NCBI GenBank assembly: GCA_964631835.1 | Contig: CAZWAD010000019.1 | Location: forward strand, 1 to 64,000 | DNA from: Bog-950 sp964631835 | GTDB taxonomy: Bacteria > Bacteroidota > Bacteroidia > Chitinophagales > LD1 | Length of the DNA: 64,000 nt | Direction of reading: 5' to 3' | Part shown: positions 9,232 through 17,114 of the stretch, in pieces | Layout of the letters: each line of letters starts with the position of its first letter | Numbering within the stretch: position 1 is the stretch's first letter | Made by a program: the position numbers and the translations under genes | Notes under the pieces: model-generated | Seen by the model: the letters and a program-made list of their open reading frames with translations, nothing else | Database searches by the model: none | Told to the model about the DNA's origin: nothing

Positions 9232-10499
9232 GCAGAGCGAATAATCCAAACTTGAAATCATGGGTGGAAGTAAAGCCGAAAAGCGATTTCCCGATTCAGA
9301 ATCTCCCCTTCGGAATTTTTAAAACAAGTGAAATTAGTCCACGGGTGGGAGTAGCAATAGGCGAGTTTATCCTTAACTTAAGTGTTGTTGCTGATGCCTA
9401 TTTGCTCAATTCGGTTTCTATAGATACGAAAGTTTTTTCTGAGGACACTCTAAATTCATTCATCTCGCAAGGCAAGCTTGTTACTAATGCTGTTCGCGAG
9501 ATAGTTTCAGATTTACTACGCGAAGAAAATCCCGAATTGCGCGATAATGTCGAACTGAAATCTAAAGCATTGCTAAAACAAAGCGAAGCACAAATGCTCA
9601 TGCCGGTTCATGTGCCCAACTACACTGACTTTTATTCAAGCAAAGAACATGCAACAAACGTTGGCTCCATGTTCCGAGACCCGAAGAATGCTTTGCTTCC
9701 CAACTGGCTTCACCTCCCCGTTGGCTATCATGGGCGGGCTTCTTCGATTGTTGTTTCTGGTACGCCCATCCACCGCCCGAAAGGACAAACGAAAGCTGAT
9801 GATGCTTCTTCTCCTTCATTTGGACCTTCACGGCTTTTAGATTTTGAACTGGAAATGGCGTTCATTACCGGTAAGTCAACTCAACTTGGTGAAAGGATTT
9901 CAACCGCTAAAGCGGGAGACTACATTTTCGGTCTTGTGCTTTTCAACGACTGGAGCGCCCGTGATATTCAGAAATGGGAATACGTTCCCCTTGGTCCTTT
10001 CCTGGCAAAAAATTTTGGCTCAACTATTTCTCCATGGGTTGTAACCCTCGAAGCGCTTGAGCCTTTTCGTGTTGAATCGCCAAAGCAAGAACCGGAAGTA
10101 CTTCCTTACCTGAAGTTTGATGGAAATAACAATTACGACATCAACCTGGAAGTAGAAATTATTCCCGAAAGCGGGAAAGGTAAAACTGTTTCGCACAGCA
10201 ATTTCAAATACATGTATTGGAACATGGCTCAACAACTTGCCCACCACACCGTGAATGGCTGCAACATTTGCGTAGGCGACATGTACGCCAGCGGAACTAT
10301 CAGCGGTCCGACTCCTGATTCGTACGGTTCTATGCTAGAAATTACCTGGCAGGGAAAGAACCCGGTTAAAATGCCGGATGGAACAGAGAGAAAGTTTATT
10401 CAGGATGGCGACACCGTGGTGATGAAAGGTTATTGTGAGAAAGATGGAGTGCGCATTGGTTTTGGAGAGTGTTCAGGAAAAATATTACCGGCTTTGTAA
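9228..10499 (+). CDS. fahA: fumarylacetoacetase
   Basis: A 423-residue cytosolic enzyme hydrolysing 4-fumarylacetoacetate to fumarate and acetoacetate, the last step of tyrosine/homogentisate breakdown. Features: N-terminal SH3-like domain (residues about 18-115), then the catalytic domain with YTDFYSSKEHATNVG, LPVGYHGRASSIVVSGT, DFELEMAFITG, LFNDWSARDIQKWEY, PLGPFLAKNFGSTISPWVV, TVNGCNICVGDMYASGTISG and the C-terminal FGECSGKILPA. The acidic residues and Asp in YTDFY, ELE and NDWSARD are the known metal ligands. Length is normal. Neighbour to a flavin reductase family gene 9 bp downstream, a common pairing in Bacteroidota. No homogentisate dioxygenase is in this window. Confidence 0.95.
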   Translation: MSRANNPNLKSWVEVKPKSDFPIQNLPFGIFKTSEISPRVGVAIGEFILNLSVVADAYLLNSVSIDTKVFSEDTLNSFISQGKLVTNAVREIVSDLLREENPELRDNVELKSKALLKQSEAQMLMPVHVPNYTDFYSSKEHATNVGSMFRDPKNALLPNWLHLPVGYHGRASSIVVSGTPIHRPKGQTKADDASSPSFGPSRLLDFELEMAFITGKSTQLGERISTAKAGDYIFGLVLFNDWSARDIQKWEYVPLGPFLAKNFGSTISPWVVTLEALEPFRVESPKQEPEVLPYLKFDGNNNYDINLEVEIIPESGKGKTVSHSNFKYMYWNMAQQLAHHTVNGCNICVGDMYASGTISGPTPDSYGSMLEITWQGKNPVKMPDGTERKFIQDGDTVVMKGYCEKDGVRIGFGECSGKILPAL

Positions 10500-10508
10500 T
10501 AAGGATGT

Positions 10509-11417
10509 ATGTTCACCATTAAACCCGATGGAATTCCCCTGCCGAAGCTGCATGAATATTTACTTCATGCTGTAGCCCCACGTCCCATCGCTTTTGCTTC
10601 AACGGTTGACAAAAGCGGAAACGTAAACCTTTCTCCGTTTTCTTTTTTTAATTGCTTTGGTTCTAACCCGCCTATTTTGGTTTTTTCGCCAGCCCGAAGC
10701 GGAAGAACCGGTGCTACTAAAAACACACATGACAATGTAATGGAAGTGAAAGAGTGCGTGGTGAACATTCCCAATTACGATATGCTTTACCAGATGAACC
10801 TGGCAGCACACATGTATGCGAAAGGAGTTAGCGAATTTGAAAAGTCGGGGTTGACTGCCGTTCCTTCGGTGATGGTAAAACCTCCCCGCGTAGCGGAATG
10901 TTATGTGCAGTTTGAGTGCGAAGTGAAAGACGTAATTGAAACCGGAAAAGACGGTGGTGCGGGAAATCTCGTGATTTGCGAAGTAAAGCTTATTCATGTC
11001 AGTGAGCACGTACTGGATGCCGAAGGAAGTATTGACCCCTCTAAGATGAACTACATCGCCCGGCTTGGAAAGCAATTCTGGTGTCGCATTAGCGCTGAAA
11101 ATATTATTTCAGTTCCCGGCTTTAAAATGGCAAATGAAGTCGGTATAGGCTGGGATGCTCTTCCTGAAAGTATTACTAAGTCCAAATACCTTTCAGGAAA
11201 TGATATTGCGCGGGTGGCTTCGCTGAATGTGTTTCCGACTAAAGAGGAATTGGACAAATTGCGAGACGCTGATTTTGTCCGGGAAATCTTTGCCCAGCAT
11301 GAGAACAATTCAGAAGAATTACAAAAGGCACTTCATCTGCGGGCAAAAACAGAAATTGAAAGAGGAAGTCTGTCTCTTGCTTTTCAATTGCTGATGTTGA
11401 AAAATGAAAAAGACTGA
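10509..11417 (+). CDS. flavin reductase family protein (FMN-binding split barrel)
   Basis: A 302-residue protein. Residues about 1-200 carry the split-barrel flavin reductase-like fold: PRPIAFASTVDKSGNVNLSPFSFFNCFGSNPPILVFSP, then NIPNYDMLYQMN and a C-terminal pattern around IGRLGKQFWCRI. It should bind FMN and may act as an NAD(P)H:flavin reductase or an oxygenase partner. The last ~100 residues form a helical extension (KEELDKLRDADFVREIFAQHENN) seen in longer Bacteroidota homologues. Positioned between fumarylacetoacetase and a membrane protein, it may supply reduced flavin to an aromatic-ring oxygenase, but that is inferred. Overlaps the next start by 1 bp (TGATG). Confidence 0.85.
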   Translation: MFTIKPDGIPLPKLHEYLLHAVAPRPIAFASTVDKSGNVNLSPFSFFNCFGSNPPILVFSPARSGRTGATKNTHDNVMEVKECVVNIPNYDMLYQMNLAAHMYAKGVSEFEKSGLTAVPSVMVKPPRVAECYVQFECEVKDVIETGKDGGAGNLVICEVKLIHVSEHVLDAEGSIDPSKMNYIARLGKQFWCRISAENIISVPGFKMANEVGIGWDALPESITKSKYLSGNDIARVASLNVFPTKEELDKLRDADFVREIFAQHENNSEELQKALHLRAKTEIERGSLSLAFQLLMLKNEKD

Positions 11418-11905
11418 TGAATAGCAGGTTCACAATCTTTTTCATTCTCACACGAACGCTACTAATGCTGGTGCCTTTGGGCCTCTTGCCATTGCCTTTC
11501 TTTATTTTCTTTAATAACGATTATAAATATGAAGACGAACCTCATCTCGCGCCCGCAATTATCGCTGCCCTTATTATTTTTCCTTTTGTTTTTCTGATGG
11601 TCAAAAACTATAAAATCATCCGCATTAAGTTAGATGACACCACTATTGACATTATTAATGTGGTGCGACTTCAGAGGATGCGATATAATTATTCAGACGT
11701 CAAAAAAATTGATTTACATAAGCACAAGATTGAAGGATATCAACAGTATGAGTCAAGCAAAACGGAGGATATAAACTACGTTACTTTCACTACCATCTGC
11801 TTTAAAGATGGATTTGAACTCGAAATGGCTTCGGATGTTTACACCAACTATCGTGAAATGATAGCTTATATTGAATCTCATAAGCCCGTAATCCAAACAA
11901 TGTAG
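11417..11905 (+). CDS. two-helix membrane protein, PH-like soluble part
   Basis: A 162-residue protein with two N-terminal membrane helices (about residues 8-32 and 47-66), then a soluble beta-rich domain (about 70-160: YKIIRIKLDDTTIDIINVV, YSDVKKIDLHKHK, YVTFTTICFKDGFELEMASDVYTNYREMIAYIE). This arrangement resembles small bacterial pleckstrin-homology-like (bPH) membrane proteins, at moderate confidence. Start codon overlaps the stop of the flavin reductase gene; the next start is 1 bp after its stop, so it is embedded in the operon. Role unknown. Confidence 0.7.
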   Translation: MNSRFTIFFILTRTLLMLVPLGLLPLPFFIFFNNDYKYEDEPHLAPAIIAALIIFPFVFLMVKNYKIIRIKLDDTTIDIINVVRLQRMRYNYSDVKKIDLHKHKIEGYQQYESSKTEDINYVTFTTICFKDGFELEMASDVYTNYREMIAYIESHKPVIQTM

Positions 11906-11906
11906 C

Positions 11907-12812
11907 ATGCCTTACGTTCCTCTCTTTCTTTTAAAAACCGCTTTGCGCAGATTGAAGAAACGCAGCGATTACACCAACCCGCAAGTGGCGCGGGCAAAGT
12001 TCGAAAAGCTAATCGGCAAGTGGAACAAGCCGCTCAAAGGGTTTACTTACCAACCCGATAATGCAGACGGAGTTACGGGTGAATGGATTTTACCTGCCGG
12101 CTGTGACAAAACCAAAGTGCTGCTCTACTTTCATGGGGGAGGCTATTTTGTGGGCAGCACCAACACGCACCGCTCCCTTGCTTCACAAATTGCAAAGAAT
12201 GCAGGAGTCTCTGCATTCAGTATCAACTACCGGTTGGCGCCAGAGCATCCTTATCCTTCAGCTATTGAAGACTGTGCGAAAGCGTACGAATGGCTGCTGA
12301 ACGAAAAGAAGTTTCTGCCGCAGCAGATTTGTTTCGGTGGCGATAGCGCAGGTGGTGGCTGCGTCATCGGCACCTTATGTTACCTCCGCGATAATGGCTT
12401 TGCGCTTCCCAAATGCGCCATTGCCATTTCGCCCTGGCTCGACCATACTTTCAGCGGACACTCTTTTCCCTCGCACAGCGAGATTGACCCCATGCTTCTG
12501 GCTGACGGATTTCCCACCGTGCGCGATTATTATATGCAGGGCGTTGACCCCAAGGCGCCTTATGCTTCGCCTGTTTTTCATTCGCTCAAAAGCCTCCCGC
12601 CCGTTATGGTTCATGTGGGCGACCACGAACTGCTTTTGAGCGACTCCACCCGCTTCGCTGAAAAAGCAAAGGAAGACGGGGTGGATGTTCGCCTCGAAGT
12701 TTTTCCAAAAATGTTTCATGTGTTTCATGCCTTCTGGCGCGTGGTTCCCAAAGCAAGGGAGGCGAATAAAAAACTGGGGGCATTTCTGAAAGAGCAACTA
12801 TCTAAACCATAA
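11907..12812 (+). CDS. alpha/beta hydrolase, hormone-sensitive-lipase family esterase
   Basis: A 301-residue cytosolic esterase-like protein. Oxyanion-hole motif HGGG (residues 76-79), NYRLAPEHPYP, nucleophile motif GDSAG (Ser147), acid region GDHELLL, and His in KMFHVFHAF complete the catalytic triad of the GDXG/HSL lipase family. It should hydrolyse short-chain esters; substrate unknown. Last member of the tight operon starting at 8106. Base composition in the middle is slightly more GC-rich than its neighbours. Confidence 0.88.
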   Translation: MPYVPLFLLKTALRRLKKRSDYTNPQVARAKFEKLIGKWNKPLKGFTYQPDNADGVTGEWILPAGCDKTKVLLYFHGGGYFVGSTNTHRSLASQIAKNAGVSAFSINYRLAPEHPYPSAIEDCAKAYEWLLNEKKFLPQQICFGGDSAGGGCVIGTLCYLRDNGFALPKCAIAISPWLDHTFSGHSFPSHSEIDPMLLADGFPTVRDYYMQGVDPKAPYASPVFHSLKSLPPVMVHVGDHELLLSDSTRFAEKAKEDGVDVRLEVFPKMFHVFHAFWRVVPKAREANKKLGAFLKEQLSKP

Positions 12813-12836
12813 TTTCATCTTTAATAAAACTTTGCA

Positions 12837-13187
12837 ATGAAAAAATCACTTCTGTTTGCTGCCGGCTTAATTTTTCTTATCACTTCCTGTAAAAAAGAAG
12901 ATGAGAAGATTTACAAAGTAGAATACTCAATCGGCTGTACCGACTGCCAGGTGATTTACGTTTCGGACCAGTCGGGAACTCAAACTACCGAATTTCATCA
13001 AAACAGCAGTTGGAATTATTCCTTTAACTCGAAGAAAAACCAGGAAGTTCTTCTGCTGGCATACAACACTTCAACGGCTCCGCAGGGTGTTACTGCCACC
13101 ATTAAACTGAACGGGGCAGTGCTTAAATCGCAGACTACCTATTGTGCTGTTTCGGGATTATCGTTTTGTGCCGATACGGTTCGCTGA
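12837..13187 (+). CDS. small lipoprotein
   Basis: A 116-residue protein with a lipoprotein signal (KKSLLFAAGLIFLITSC, Cys about 18), so it is probably anchored to a membrane from the periplasmic side. The mature part is beta-rich with paired cysteines (GCTDCQ; YCAVSGLSFCAD). No family recognised. It follows the esterase by 24 bp but may have its own promoter. Confidence 0.72.
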   Translation: MKKSLLFAAGLIFLITSCKKEDEKIYKVEYSIGCTDCQVIYVSDQSGTQTTEFHQNSSWNYSFNSKKNQEVLLLAYNTSTAPQGVTATIKLNGAVLKSQTTYCAVSGLSFCADTVR

Positions 13188-13250
13188 TACCGTTCCGGTG
13201 CAGTCAAGCGCACGGATTTTTTATTTTCGCTCGCCAAATCAATAAAGTTT

Positions 13251-13266
13251 CTCCCCTTTAGGGGAG
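13251..13266. repeat. G/C hairpin just upstream of lysS
   Basis: CTCCCC-TTTA-GGGGAG forms a perfect 6-bp stem ending 14 bp before the lysS ATG at 13281. A related TCCCC-GTTA-GGGGA hairpin lies at about 63590-63603 between map and secY, so this is likely a dispersed short palindrome. Sitting next to the lysS start it could affect translation, but that is inferred. Confidence 0.45.
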
Positions 13267-13280
13267 AGTAAAGAGGGGTT

Positions 13281-14819
13281 ATGAGTCAGGAATTAAACGA
13301 CCAGGAAATTGCGCGCAGAGAAAAGCTGAGCAAGCTTGCCGAGCTGGGCATTGACCCCTATCCGCCCGAAGCATTTGAAGTAAACTGTACCGCGCAGCAA
13401 ATTCTGAAAGAGTATAACGATACGGAGAAAAACTTCCAGAGCGTGAGCATTGCCGGAAGGATTATGAGCATCAACTCGAAGGGCAAGGTGACGTTTTTCA
13501 AAATCCTCGACCAGACCGGAAGGATTCAGCTATTCGTAGGCATTGACAATGTGTGCCCCGGTGAAGACAAAACTTTTTACACTACCGTGGTTGCCCACGT
13601 ACTCGACATCGGAGATATTGTTGGAGTAAAAGGCGAAGTGTTTATCACCAAGACCGGTGAAACTTCTATCCGCGTGAAAGAGATGAAGCTGCTCTGCAAG
13701 TCGCTGCGGCCGCTGCCGGTGGTGAAAGTGAAAGACGGAGAAACCTTCGATGCCTTTGCCGATGTGGAAATGCGCTATCGCCAGCGCTATGTGGATTTGA
13801 TTGTGAACCCGCAGGTGAAGGAAACTTTCGAAAAGCGCACGCGGCTGATTCAAACCATACGCGATTTTCTGAATGAGCATGGCGCTCTCGAAGTAGATAC
13901 ACCGGTGCTGCAGAATATTCCCGGTGGGGCGGCTGCGCGCCCGTTCATTACGCATCACAACGCGCTGGATGTGCCTTTCTATCTGCGTATTGCCAACGAG
14001 CTTTACCTCAAGCGTCTGATTGTTGGCGGCTTTGATTTTGTGTACGAGTTCAGCCGCAATTTCCGCAACGAGGGAATTGACCGCACCCACAACCCCGAGT
14101 TTACCGTGTTGGAGTTTTACGTGGCTTACAAAGATTATTTCTGGATGATGGATTTCACTGAAAAGCTGATGGAGAAAATTGCCGTGGCGCTCCACGGCAC
14201 CACCGAAGTGCCATTTGGCGACAAAACCATTTCGTTCAAAGCGCCATTTAAACGCATTGGCATTATGGATGCCATACAGGAAGCCACCGGTGCCGATGTA
14301 AACGCTATGAGCGAAGCCGCACTGCGCGAGCTGTGCAAAAAGCACCGCGTGGAAGTGGACGACACGATGGGCAAAGGCAAATTGGTGGACGAGCTTTTCA
14401 GCGAGCTGTGCGAAAAGAATTTTGTGCAGCCCACTTTTATTATTGACTACCCGGTGGAGATGAGCCCCCTCACCAAAAAGCACCGCAGCAAGCCCGGGCT
14501 GGTGGAGCGCTTTGAGCTGATGATAAACGGAAAGGAAATTGCCAACGCCTATACCGAGCTGAACGACCCGCTGGAGCAGCGCGCCCGCTTTGAAGAGCAG
14601 GCGAAGCTGATGGAGCGCGGTGATGACGAAGCCATGTTTATTGACCACGACTTTCTCCGTGCCCTCGAATACGGCATGCCACCGGTATCCGGTATAGGCA
14701 TTGGCATTGACCGCCTTACCATGCTCATGACCAACCAGCAGGCCATACAGGAAGTGCTGCTATTTCCGCAGATGAGGCCCGAGAAAGCGCCAGTAGCTAC
14801 AGTGCAGCCGGAGGATTGA
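13281..14819 (+). CDS. lysS: lysyl-tRNA synthetase, class II
   Basis: A 512-residue cytosolic enzyme charging tRNA-Lys. N-terminal OB-fold anticodon-binding domain (residues about 50-160: VSIAGRIMSINSKGKVTFFKI), then the class II catalytic core: motif 1 region RYRQRYVDLIVN, motif 2 FRNEGIDRTHNPEFT, and motif 3 GIGIGIDRLTML near the C-terminus. An insertion of about 90 residues (330-410, LCKKHRVEVDDTMGKGKLVDELF) is typical of the Bacteroidota form. Ends with a short tail APVATVQPED. A second diverged copy of the last ~22 codons lies at 15102-15171, after a HicB-like gene. Confidence 0.96.
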   Translation: MSQELNDQEIARREKLSKLAELGIDPYPPEAFEVNCTAQQILKEYNDTEKNFQSVSIAGRIMSINSKGKVTFFKILDQTGRIQLFVGIDNVCPGEDKTFYTTVVAHVLDIGDIVGVKGEVFITKTGETSIRVKEMKLLCKSLRPLPVVKVKDGETFDAFADVEMRYRQRYVDLIVNPQVKETFEKRTRLIQTIRDFLNEHGALEVDTPVLQNIPGGAAARPFITHHNALDVPFYLRIANELYLKRLIVGGFDFVYEFSRNFRNEGIDRTHNPEFTVLEFYVAYKDYFWMMDFTEKLMEKIAVALHGTTEVPFGDKTISFKAPFKRIGIMDAIQEATGADVNAMSEAALRELCKKHRVEVDDTMGKGKLVDELFSELCEKNFVQPTFIIDYPVEMSPLTKKHRSKPGLVERFELMINGKEIANAYTELNDPLEQRARFEEQAKLMERGDDEAMFIDHDFLRALEYGMPPVSGIGIGIDRLTMLMTNQQAIQEVLLFPQMRPEKAPVATVQPED

Positions 14820-14849
14820 GTATCTTGAAACAAGCACAAATAAAATAGT

Positions 14850-15065
14850 ATGAGAAAGTATTTGGTGGTTTATGAAAAGACAAAGACAGGATACTCTGCT
14901 TACGTTCCTGATTTGGCAGGTGTGATTGCTACAGGCAAAACGAAAACAATCACTGCAAAAAATATTTATGAAGCTATTTTGTTTCACCTTGAAGGGCTAA
15001 AAGGTGAAAACCTGCTTGCCCCGAAGCCCACAGCCGAAAGCGAAACATTGGTTTTTGCCATTTGA
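14850..15065 (+). CDS. orphan HicB-like protein
   Basis: A 71-residue protein of the HicB-like antitoxin/UPF fold: KYLVVYEKTKTGYSAYVPDLAGVIATGKT followed by a helix (NIYEAILFHLEGLKGENL). HicB antitoxins neutralise HicA mRNA interferases. No HicA-like frame is seen on either side and there is no DNA-binding C-terminal domain, so it is probably an orphan or a regulator of a distant partner. It lies exactly between lysS and the duplicated lysS 3' end, so it may have arrived by the recombination that made that duplication. Confidence 0.78.
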   Translation: MRKYLVVYEKTKTGYSAYVPDLAGVIATGKTKTITAKNIYEAILFHLEGLKGENLLAPKPTAESETLVFAI

Positions 15066-15101
15066 TATTGAATTACCGGTGGGTGTCCAACTGTAAAGCT
15101 A

Positions 15102-15171
15102 ACAGGAAGTGCTCTTGTTTCCGCAGATGAGGCCTGAGAAAGCGCCAGTAGCTACGGTGCAGCCGGAGTGA
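15102..15171 (+). pseudogene. duplicated lysS 3' end (about 22 codons)
   Basis: This segment repeats the lysS 3' end at 14747-14819. In lysS frame it reads QEVLLFPQMRPEKAPVATVQ then PE and a stop, one residue shorter than lysS. The five base differences (CTGCTA to CTCTTG, CCC to CCT, ACA to ACG) are all synonymous. Upstream similarity fades at once and a TAA precedes the copy in frame. This is what is expected if the copy was once part of a working lysS allele. Confidence 0.85.
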
Positions 15172-15196
15172 TTTTTATTGCTCATTAAAGAATATT

Positions 15197-15240
15197 CCAA
15201 TGCTAAGCAAAGGGAGACATTTCGCGGACTTAAATAAAAT
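15197..15240. repeat. dispersed hairpin element, copy 1
   Basis: Contains the string GCAAAGGGAGACATTTCGCGG. Related strings occur at 17076-17114 and 60734-60777 (core GCAAAGGGAGA then TT..GCGG). The three copies suggest a small dispersed repeat. In this copy the left arm is poorly preserved. Confidence 0.55.
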
Positions 15241-15452
15241 TATTCGATTACAATTTCTAATTTTCTTGCAATCTCGTCAAGCAGTGCATTTACCCTTCGA
15301 TTACTAACACAAACTATCTTACCGCATTCGCTACAACAAAGCACTTCTTCAAAGTAGTTTTCCTGATTAGAACCGGCATATCTCACATCAAAATTTGAAT
15401 TGATTTTACAAAAGGGACATGTTGCCGGGGGTGTGCTATTGTAAATACTCAT
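15240..15452 (-). CDS. small putative zinc-ribbon protein
   Basis: A 70-residue protein if started at ATG 15452, chosen because the preceding 17 codons do not resemble the rest. Two cysteine pairs, CPFC and CSEC, are about 31 residues apart, as in a zinc ribbon. The C-terminus is a short helix (VNALLDEIARKLEIVIE). No family recognised. It sits in an accessory segment between the lysS duplication and a lipoprotein gene. Confidence 0.6.
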   Translation of the reverse strand: MSIYNSTPPATCPFCKINSNFDVRYAGSNQENYFEEVLCCSECGKIVCVSNRRVNALLDEIARKLEIVIE

Positions 15453-15518
15453 GATGTTGAATTTTATTGCAAACCTACTTGTTAATCTTTCTTTTAAAAG
15501 CAAAGGATGATATTTGGT

Positions 15519-16244
15519 TCAATCTTTAACACAACGGCATGAAAAACCACTTTCTTTTTCATAAGGACCTCTAGTTAAATACTCGTCACCAAAATATAGT
15601 ACACGATTCCATGCGAAGCCGGAATCCAGCAAGGTAGTTGACCAATATCCACTATATTCCCACATATCGCTAAAAGAGCCACTTGGGTTACGATAACCAC
15701 TGGGTATACCAGTAAACCCGGTAGAATTATCCGAATTGGGATTTGGTGGATTCCATTCATTGGAGGTTTTCATTTTTCCACCAGCGATTAAACTTTCCTG
15801 ACCCCAATAAATACCAGTACTCACAGCGTTTCTATCCACTGCCAAAACAAAAGAATGCCATTCTGAATCTGAAGGTACATGCCAACCAACTGGGCAGATT
15901 CCTCGCACATCAGTAACAGCGTGCCAATTGTATAATTTCCCAAATGATTTATTGTTAGTAGAATCGCTTTCATAATAACACCAAGCTCCTTCAGCGACTT
16001 GTTTTTCAAAATTTTTCGACCAAATTACAGAGTCGTTTGCTTCTTCAATAGTAGAACCGTCACGGTAGTGTATTGTTTTTAAATTTTCTTTCATCCAGCA
16101 TTTATCTCCTATTTTAACTACATTATAAATGTTTCCGTCAATATCGGTAATGGTGTTCGGGCAATTTATTTGAGTTGAAGATTTGCAACATTGAATAAGA
16201 AGGATAAAAATTGTTATGGAGAATATAAGTAATGTTGTTTTCAT
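15519..16244 (-). CDS. lipoprotein with Fibrobacter succinogenes major paralogous domain
   Basis: A 241-residue lipoprotein using ATG 16244; signal KTTLLIFSITIFILLIQC with Cys about 19. The body matches the Fib_succ_major (TIGR02145) domain: VKIGDKCWMKENLKTIHYRDGS, AWCYYESDSTNNKSFGKLYNW, GICPVGWHVPSDSEW, TGFTGIPSGYRNPSGSF, YWSTTLLDSGFAWNRVLYF and the final SGFSCRCVKD. Such proteins occur in many paralogous copies in Bacteroidota and Fibrobacteres and are surface or periplasmic; function is not known, though the fold resembles formylglycine-generating/lectin-like domains. Confidence 0.88.
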   Translation of the reverse strand: MKTTLLIFSITIFILLIQCCKSSTQINCPNTITDIDGNIYNVVKIGDKCWMKENLKTIHYRDGSTIEEANDSVIWSKNFEKQVAEGAWCYYESDSTNNKSFGKLYNWHAVTDVRGICPVGWHVPSDSEWHSFVLAVDRNAVSTGIYWGQESLIAGGKMKTSNEWNPPNPNSDNSTGFTGIPSGYRNPSGSFSDMWEYSGYWSTTLLDSGFAWNRVLYFGDEYLTRGPYEKESGFSCRCVKD

Positions 16245-16367
16245 AAATAAGTAGGCACTTCCCAATTTAAAGATAACAAACCTCCCGCATTTACCCTCGC
16301 ACTCGTCCACACCTCCTCACGATAATCTCTCAATCTGTCGTTAACCTACTTTCTATTCAACCGGCTG

Positions 16368-16445
16368 TTACTTCCAGTCGAAGAAAAACTTCGGCTCTAC
16401 CTTACAGGCAATTGCCAGCTTGCGGATAGTATCGAGGGTGGCTAT
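16368..16445 (-). pseudogene. 3' fragment of an XRE-type regulator gene
   Basis: Minus-strand frame ends TLDTIRKLAIACKVEPKFFF then DWK and a stop. That is the typical end of a helix-turn-helix XRE-family regulator. No HTH-encoding sequence lies upstream; the frame degenerates into AT-rich DNA and then the 42-bp array. A related copy of the same segment, with the rest of the gene in broken form, lies at 17108-17316 on the other side of the array. Confidence 0.65.
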
Positions 16446-16462
16446 AAAAAGACACAAACAGG

Positions 16463-16481
16463 GCAAAAACCCAGTTTTTGC
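16463..16481. terminator. possible terminator-like hairpin
   Basis: GCAAAAAC-CCA-GTTTTTGC is a perfect 8-bp stem followed on the plus strand by GTGTTTTTTGC. The stem is AT-rich and no complete gene points into it, so it may be only part of the array flank. Confidence 0.3.
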
Positions 16482-16543
16482 GTGTTTTTTGCTTAAAAAT
16501 GCGGTATTTAACCAGCCCTAACCCTCATTATTACCTGCAAAAG

Positions 16544-16992
16544 GTCAATTAGTATTAGTTGGCCGTCAACTAATACTAACTGACGGTCAGGGAGTACTAA
16601 TCGGGCATCAACTAATACTAATTGACGGCCAAGGAGTACTAGTCGGGCGTCAACTAATACTAATTAACGGCCAAGGAGTACNNNNNNNNNNNNNNNNNNN
16701 NNNNNNNNNNNNNNNNNNNNNNNNNNNNNNNNNNNNNNNNNNNNNNNNNNNNNNNNNNNNNNNNNNNNNNNNNNNNNNNNNTAGTCGGGCATCAACTAAT
16801 ACTAATTAACGGCCAAGGAGTACTAGTCGGGCATCAACTAATACTAATTAACGGCCAAGGAGTACTAGTCGGGCATCAGCTAATACTAATTAACGGCCAA
16901 GGAGTACTAGTCGGGCATCAACTAATACTAACTGACGGTCAACGAGTACTAATCAGGCGTCAGCTAATACTAATTGCGGATAACGAGTACTA
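16544..16992. repeat. array 1: 42-bp tandem repeat (2 x 21 bp) with assembly gap
   Basis: Contiguous 42-bp units, for example 16585-16626, 16627-16668, 16811-16852, 16853-16894 and 16895-16936, with no spacers. Each unit is two related 21-mers sharing CAA..A.TACTA.T. Positions 16682-16781 are exactly 100 N, so the true length is unknown. The left edge (16544-16584) is a hairpin: two 17-nt arms differing at one base around a 7-nt loop, so one half-unit is inverted there. The last units are diverged and one is 41 bp. No promoter, cas gene or real coding frame is attached. Confidence 0.9.
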
Positions 16993-17019
16993 AATCTCCG
17001 CAGTGTCTCCTTTTACAAA

Positions 17020-17046
17020 GTTTAGGGGACGCAGTTTAGGGGACGC
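17020..17046. repeat. 13-bp direct repeat
   Basis: GTTTAGGGGACGC occurs at 17020-17032 and again at 17034-17046, one base apart. It lies between array 1 and a dispersed hairpin element. Meaning unknown. Confidence 0.6.
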
Positions 17047-17075
17047 TGCGATTAAAAAATGAAAGCGCAGGTTCC

Positions 17076-17114
17076 CCAATACTTCGCAAAGGGAGAACTT
17101 TCGCGGATTAAAAC
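17076..17114. repeat. dispersed hairpin element, copy 2
   Basis: Core GCAAAGGGAGAACTTTCGCGG matches copies at 15197-15240 and 60734-60777. Together with GCGCAGGTTCCCC just upstream (about 17064-17076) it forms an imperfect hairpin. It overlaps the end of the XRE pseudogene. Confidence 0.55.

Noticed and set aside
13530..14648. 372-residue antisense frame over lysS
   Set aside because: Shadow of a well-conserved gene; no family features.
14820..15101. HicA toxin partner for the HicB-like gene
   Set aside because: No short frame with a HicA-like pattern on either strand in the flanks.
16544..16992. CRISPR array
   Set aside because: Units are contiguous with no unique spacers, and no cas genes are nearby.
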